DNA from: CAYMRB01 sp964392615
GTDB taxonomy: Bacteria > Planctomycetota > UBA8108
NCBI GenBank assembly: GCA_964392615.1
Contig: CAYMRB010000402.1
Location: 1-9,374 of the forward strand
DNA: 9,374 bases
Reading direction: 5' to 3'
Part shown: positions 8,301-9,374 of the stretch, piece after piece
Layout of the letters: every line of letters starts with the position of its first letter
Position numbering within the stretch: the stretch's first letter is position 1
Notes under the pieces: generated by a model
What the model saw: only the letters and a program-made list of their open reading frames with translations
Told to the model about the DNA's origin: nothing
The model's database searches: none
Program-made: the position numbers and the translations under genes

Positions 8301-8487
8301 CTTCGAGGAAGAGCGCGCTGAGCACGAAGAGCGGATCGCTGATGTCGACGCGTCCGTCGGTATTCGCGTCGGCGCGCCGGAAGCTGAGCTCCTGCGCGGA
8401 CGCGAGCGACGCGACAAACGAGATCGCCGCGGTCAGCAAGACCGCGAGGAGAGCGGAGGGAATCAAGCGGGGCATCGACCGTAGCAT
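5308..8487 (-). CDS. Secreted beta-propeller protein with N-terminal dockerin-like repeats
   Basis: A 1059-residue protein starting at ATG 8487, with GGGAGGT 8 nt upstream. A signal peptide covers residues 1-31 with a likely cut after ASA. Two dockerin-like EF-hand repeats follow: DANTDGRVDIS (40-50) and DANDDGSVDIS (73-83). A cysteine-containing stretch (C106, C117, C123) and a Gly/Pro/Ala linker (134-175) come next. From about 178 to the end it is a beta-propeller of the secreted family seen in bacteria and archaea (PF09826/LVIVD type). An early landmark is DDLFVLNRYRGLYVIDIADL, then HPLEMYVRGNTAYVLVS. About fourteen LVIVD-like motifs recur, such as VDISDASDP, FDVSDPD, VDLADPDEP and FDVSDIDEP, enough for two seven-bladed rings. 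Such propellers usually bind proteins or sugars; no catalytic residues are evident. It probably lies outside the cytoplasm and is first in an operon with the CotH gene. Confidence 0.9.
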   Translation of the reverse strand: MLRSMPRLIPSALLAVLLTAAISFVASLASAQELSFRRADANTDGRVDISDPLFVLSALFLEGQAPTCADAADANDDGSVDISDAVFSLLHLFAGGAPPPAPGAECGADPTADDLDCASYAICEIVFGQSEFETPMGADAARGGLGAEDNAGGLDPGAPPPAADPQGDGGPQREIEEADLYRIVGDDLFVLNRYRGLYVIDIADLDSPEIVGHAPIFGHPLEMYVRGNTAYVLVSDYWAFWEEAGSPSVRGRYGSLLRIVDISDASDPRVVRDIPLAGYLSDSRIVGDVLYLVSKSYSWHYTDDGRRPENKTSVLSVRVGDPDDVSVIDLRDFPRDGWEHHIHATPDAIFLASSGYSSDRRRYETRLRYIDISDPDGAVQIRGEGVASGRVHDRWSVDRNGGVLRVASDDRGRTSRVHLTTFDVSDPDVIPQLGHTSIDLNESLTAARFDDDLGYLVTFRRIDPLFVFDLSNPRRPRMLGELEMTGWLDYIVPLGDRLVALGHEIVTTPEGWNRFELAVSLIDVADTTQPSLLSRVTLDGLRGWVPGDRDDFAKVFRVLPADELVLFPFYGWNDTDRRWVSGVQLIDLARSDLTQRGVIDGHGLMERGVPHEEDTVLALSTQEYQAADISDRDEPRTRGSLELARNVQGFSFLGDDHALQLAGDWYRGDTELVVTTDENPNAPRPVSRFEIPASYGRLFTNGDLAYVASVESIDDPDEPWRRATRVRVVDVEDRAAPQARGTVWLPEEVWCGYRSWYWGYGDQAVQVGGTTLAFHRYSFWWWMRGDVLGAEVDDGAIDDRRTQRIHLVDLADPDEPVVASTIRLEGVDWAWGLKARGDTLYLSTYRSEQRDGKWIARYRLRRYDVSDPAAPVELPDMSIPGMFIDTSPDGRTIYTWENRWDDATRRARSYLYALTMVDDRAHFRSRVEIDGTISSVQIDGDGAFASAYRWDELPLEGGGVTWRSYTSLVAVDLSDPMALEIAGEVELPYTWAYLQEVEDGRAFVGSGPGLFVFDVSDIDEPRFDRFFRTQGWVQDVLPRGDEVYLPSGYWGVQKLQLEE
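8200..8382 (-). other. Dockerin-like calcium-binding repeats (N-terminus of the propeller protein)
   Basis: Residues 36-96 hold two near-canonical EF-hand loops, each followed by a helix (DPLFVLSALFLEG and DAVFSLLHLFAGG), with C68 between them. Ligand positions D40, N42, D44 and D48, and D73, N75, D77 and D81, are all present, so calcium binding is plausible for both loops. They are better preserved than the pair on the CotH protein. Confidence 0.85.
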
Positions 8488-8495
8488 CGCGATCT

Positions 8496-8502
8496 ACCTC
8501 CC
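8496..8502 (-). promoter_or_regulatory. Ribosome binding site of the propeller gene
   Basis: GGGAGGT on the minus strand ends 8 nt before the ATG at 8487. It fixes this start over the internal ATG at codon 5, which has no comparable site. Confidence 0.75.
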
Positions 8503-8637
8503 GGAGTTGTCGCCCACGACCGACCGCGGCACCGTGTGCAGGCTCGGGCCGCGGACCGGCGGGGCCGGGTCCGTTGGCTGGCTGTCCGTCGAAAAGGACG
8601 CCCGAACCCCTGAGGACAAGGTCGATTTGCACCGTCC

Positions 8638-8665
8638 AGCCTACATCGCGGGCCGGGATTCTCAA
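8638..8665 (-). promoter_or_regulatory. Possible promoter of the propeller-CotH operon
   Basis: On the minus strand TTGAGA (8665-8660) is followed by a 16-nt spacer and TAGGCT (8643-8638). The -35-like element fits the sigma-70 consensus well but the -10-like element is weak. It is the best pair I found in the gap, about 150 bp before the ATG. A different sigma factor or start site is quite possible. Confidence 0.2.
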
Positions 8666-8673
8666 GGATGGGC

Positions 8674-8693
8674 TGACGCGGAACCGCGCGTCA
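8674..8693. repeat. Perfect inverted repeat TGACGCG-N6-CGCGTCA
   Basis: Two 7-bp arms separated by 6 bp lie directly upstream (minus sense) of the possible -35 element. The size and position would suit the operator of a dimeric regulator, but it could also be a transcript hairpin or chance in GC-rich DNA. Confidence 0.4.
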
Positions 8694-8789
8694 CAACGGC
8701 GCGGCATCCCCTGCCGGCGGGGCTTCCCCGGCCGCACCTGGGTGCACCCGCGGAGTTGCGCGGCCTCGCCTCGGCTCTGAAGCTGGACC

Positions 8790-8811
8790 TCAGGCGTCGT
8801 CAGGCGTCGTC
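8790..8811. repeat. Tandem repeat of a 10-mer (CAGGCGTCGT x2)
   Basis: Two exact copies of CAGGCGTCGT lie side by side, with one matching base at each end. The second copy supplies part of the left arm of the neighbouring hairpin, so the repeat may have arisen by slippage there. Confidence 0.7.
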
Positions 8812-8842
8812 GAACCGGGAGGGAGTCCCCGGTCCGACGACG
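8805..8842 (-). terminator. Terminator-like hairpin after the four-helix-bundle gene
   Basis: CGTCGTCG (8805-8812) pairs with CGACGACG (8835-8842), and CCGGG (8815-8819) with CCCGG (8828-8832), giving a 14-pair stem with one mismatch and an 8-nt loop. It lies 6 bp past the stop codon. No U-tract follows in the minus direction, so it is either a non-canonical terminator or a 3'-end stabilising structure. Confidence 0.5.
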
Positions 8843-8847
8843 ACGCG

Positions 8848-9177
8848 TCAGCGGGTCAGCGGCCAGAGGATGCCGAGCAGGCGGTCGGTTGCGGTGAGGG
8901 CCTCTCGAGTCTCGGAGCGCTCGAGGTAGCGCCAGGCCTCGGCGACGAGCAGAGCGGTCTGGGCCTCGGAGAGGCTGCCGCCCGCGATGCGATAGTGGCG
9001 CCGTCGGTCGTTGCCGGTTCGCCGGGAGCCTTCGCTCAGGTTCAGGGGACAGGACGTGAGAGCGCGCCGCAGCTGGTCTTCGAGCTTCCGATCGCGTTTG
9101 GCGATCTTCTCGACGAGGGGTCGGCAGACGCGAACAAGATCGACAGACAACTGCAGAGCGAGGAATCGGGAACGCAT
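8848..9177 (-). CDS. Four-helix-bundle protein (23S rRNA intervening-sequence family)
   Basis: A 109-residue protein from ATG at 9177, with GGGAG about 9 nt upstream. The reading frame stays open to 9333, but the extra N-terminal residues are proline-rich, span the upstream inverted repeat and have no family resemblance, so I chose the internal start. The motif ALTSCPLNLSEGSRR (39-53), followed by HYRIAGGSLSEAQTALLVAE (61-80), is the signature of the family, usually seen as 'NIAEG...GSLxE'. Family members form pentamers of four-helix bundles. Some are encoded within rRNA insertions, but many, as here, stand alone. Their function is not known; nucleic-acid contact has been suggested. The sequence is basic at residues 24-38 and 52-60. 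The hairpin and 360-bp gap downstream argue for separate transcription from the propeller operon. Confidence 0.87.
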   Translation of the reverse strand: MRSRFLALQLSVDLVRVCRPLVEKIAKRDRKLEDQLRRALTSCPLNLSEGSRRTGNDRRRHYRIAGGSLSEAQTALLVAEAWRYLERSETREALTATDRLLGILWPLTR

Positions 9178-9237
9178 GAGGGTCGTCTCCCTTCGCGGTG
9201 GTTGAAGTGCGTTGCGCATGCCCCCCAACGGCGCGGG

Positions 9238-9356
9238 CGCCGTGCCATACCCGGGGCGAGGGGGAGAGAAAGGAACGAGCAGCGAAGGAAAAAGCGGGCG
9301 CGGACAAGTAGGCGAAGAAGCGTGAGCAAGCACCTCGCCCCGGGTATGGCGCGGCG
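9238..9356. repeat. 24-bp inverted repeat, arms 9238-9261 and 9333-9356
   Basis: The left arm, containing GCCATACCCGGGGCGAGG, and the right arm, containing CCTCGCCCCGGGTATGGC, are complementary at 23 of 24 positions. The single difference is T (9243) opposite G (9351), which still pairs as U-G in a plus-strand RNA. The arms are 71 bp apart and the space between them is purine-rich on the plus strand. This is far longer than expected by chance. Confidence 0.85.
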
Positions 9357-9366
9357 GTTGCGCCGC
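9351..9366. repeat. Small perfect hairpin GCGGCG-GTTG-CGCCGC
   Basis: A 6-bp stem with a 4-nt loop overlaps the outer end of the right arm of the long inverted repeat. The two structures compete for the same bases, so they could be alternatives. Confidence 0.5.
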
Positions 9367-9374
9367 AGGAGGGA

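Larger units (their letters stand above)
8503..8804. other. Non-coding gap between the four-helix-bundle and propeller genes
   Basis: No credible gene is seen here. Reading frames through it lack a ribosome binding site and have arginine-rich, structureless products. It contains a perfect 10-bp palindrome GGGTGCACCC (8740-8749), an inverted repeat at 8674-8693 and a tandem 10-mer at 8790-8811. The propeller-operon promoter should lie here, on the minus strand. Confidence 0.6.
9178..9374. other. Non-coding region upstream of the four-helix-bundle gene
   Basis: It holds the ribosome binding site (within 9178-9195), a long inverted repeat (9238-9356) and a purine-rich stretch on the plus strand between the arms (about 9262-9320). 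No clear promoter was found. The plus strand ends with AGGAGGGA, which could be the ribosome binding site of a divergent gene starting beyond the window, though nothing proves this. Confidence 0.5.

Noticed and set aside
5722..8484. A 920-codon open frame on the plus strand opposite the propeller gene
   Set aside because: Its product is rich in Arg, Val and Ala with no domain or signal, and it lies wholly within a well-supported minus-strand gene. Long antisense frames are expected in GC-rich DNA.
8503..8804. A small RNA or riboswitch in the 360-bp gap
   Set aside because: There are short hairpins but no recognisable conserved riboswitch core or tRNA-like fold; the evidence is too thin to call one.
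9178..9333. An N-terminal extension of the four-helix-bundle protein to 9333
   Set aside because: The extra 52 residues are proline-rich, cross the inverted repeat and do not resemble the family. The ATG at 9177 has a good ribosome binding site and gives the normal family length.

Overview
The window reads as a piece of a high-GC bacterial chromosome (roughly two-thirds G+C by impression, not counted), most likely from a Planctomycetota-type organism. The clue is the paired dockerin-like repeat of the form 'DANxDGxVDISDAV...LFxGG' with flanking cysteines. It sits on two very large secreted proteins, next to a CotH-kinase multidomain protein. This combination is, to my knowledge, typical of planctomycetes and their relatives. 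The assignment is an inference from style, not from a marker gene.

All four genes lie on the minus strand, so transcription runs from high to low coordinates. 9178-9374 is non-coding and carries a 24-bp inverted repeat with arms 71 bp apart. 8848-9177 is a small four-helix-bundle (23S rRNA intervening-sequence type) protein, followed by a terminator-like hairpin (8805-8842). 8488-8847 is a 360-bp non-coding gap that probably holds the promoter of the next unit. 5308-8487 is a 1059-residue secreted beta-propeller protein with two dockerin-like repeats at its N-terminus. After a 65-bp gap comes a 1688-residue secreted CotH-kinase-family protein (176-5242). It contains lamin-tail, LamG, galactose-binding-like and chitobiase-C-terminal-like domains and ends in two dockerin-like repeats. 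Its start appears to be a non-standard ATT codon, which restores a signal peptide that a conventional start call would lose. Only 22 bp further on, a hydroxypyruvate-isomerase-like TIM-barrel gene begins at 153 and runs off the low-coordinate edge.

The propeller, CotH and isomerase genes are close enough to be one operon, separated from the small upstream gene by the hairpin and gap. The propeller and CotH proteins share an export signal and dockerin-like modules, placed at opposite ends of the two proteins. This suggests a surface or periplasmic pair: an adhesive or scaffolding propeller plus a possible extracytoplasmic kinase. The cytosolic isomerase may simply be a downstream passenger. 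No RNA gene, CRISPR array, transposase or phage gene is visible. The most notable points are the ATT start with its recovered signal peptide, the nested domain insertions in the CotH protein, the fourteen LVIVD-like motifs that fit two seven-bladed propellers, and the long inverted repeat at the right edge.
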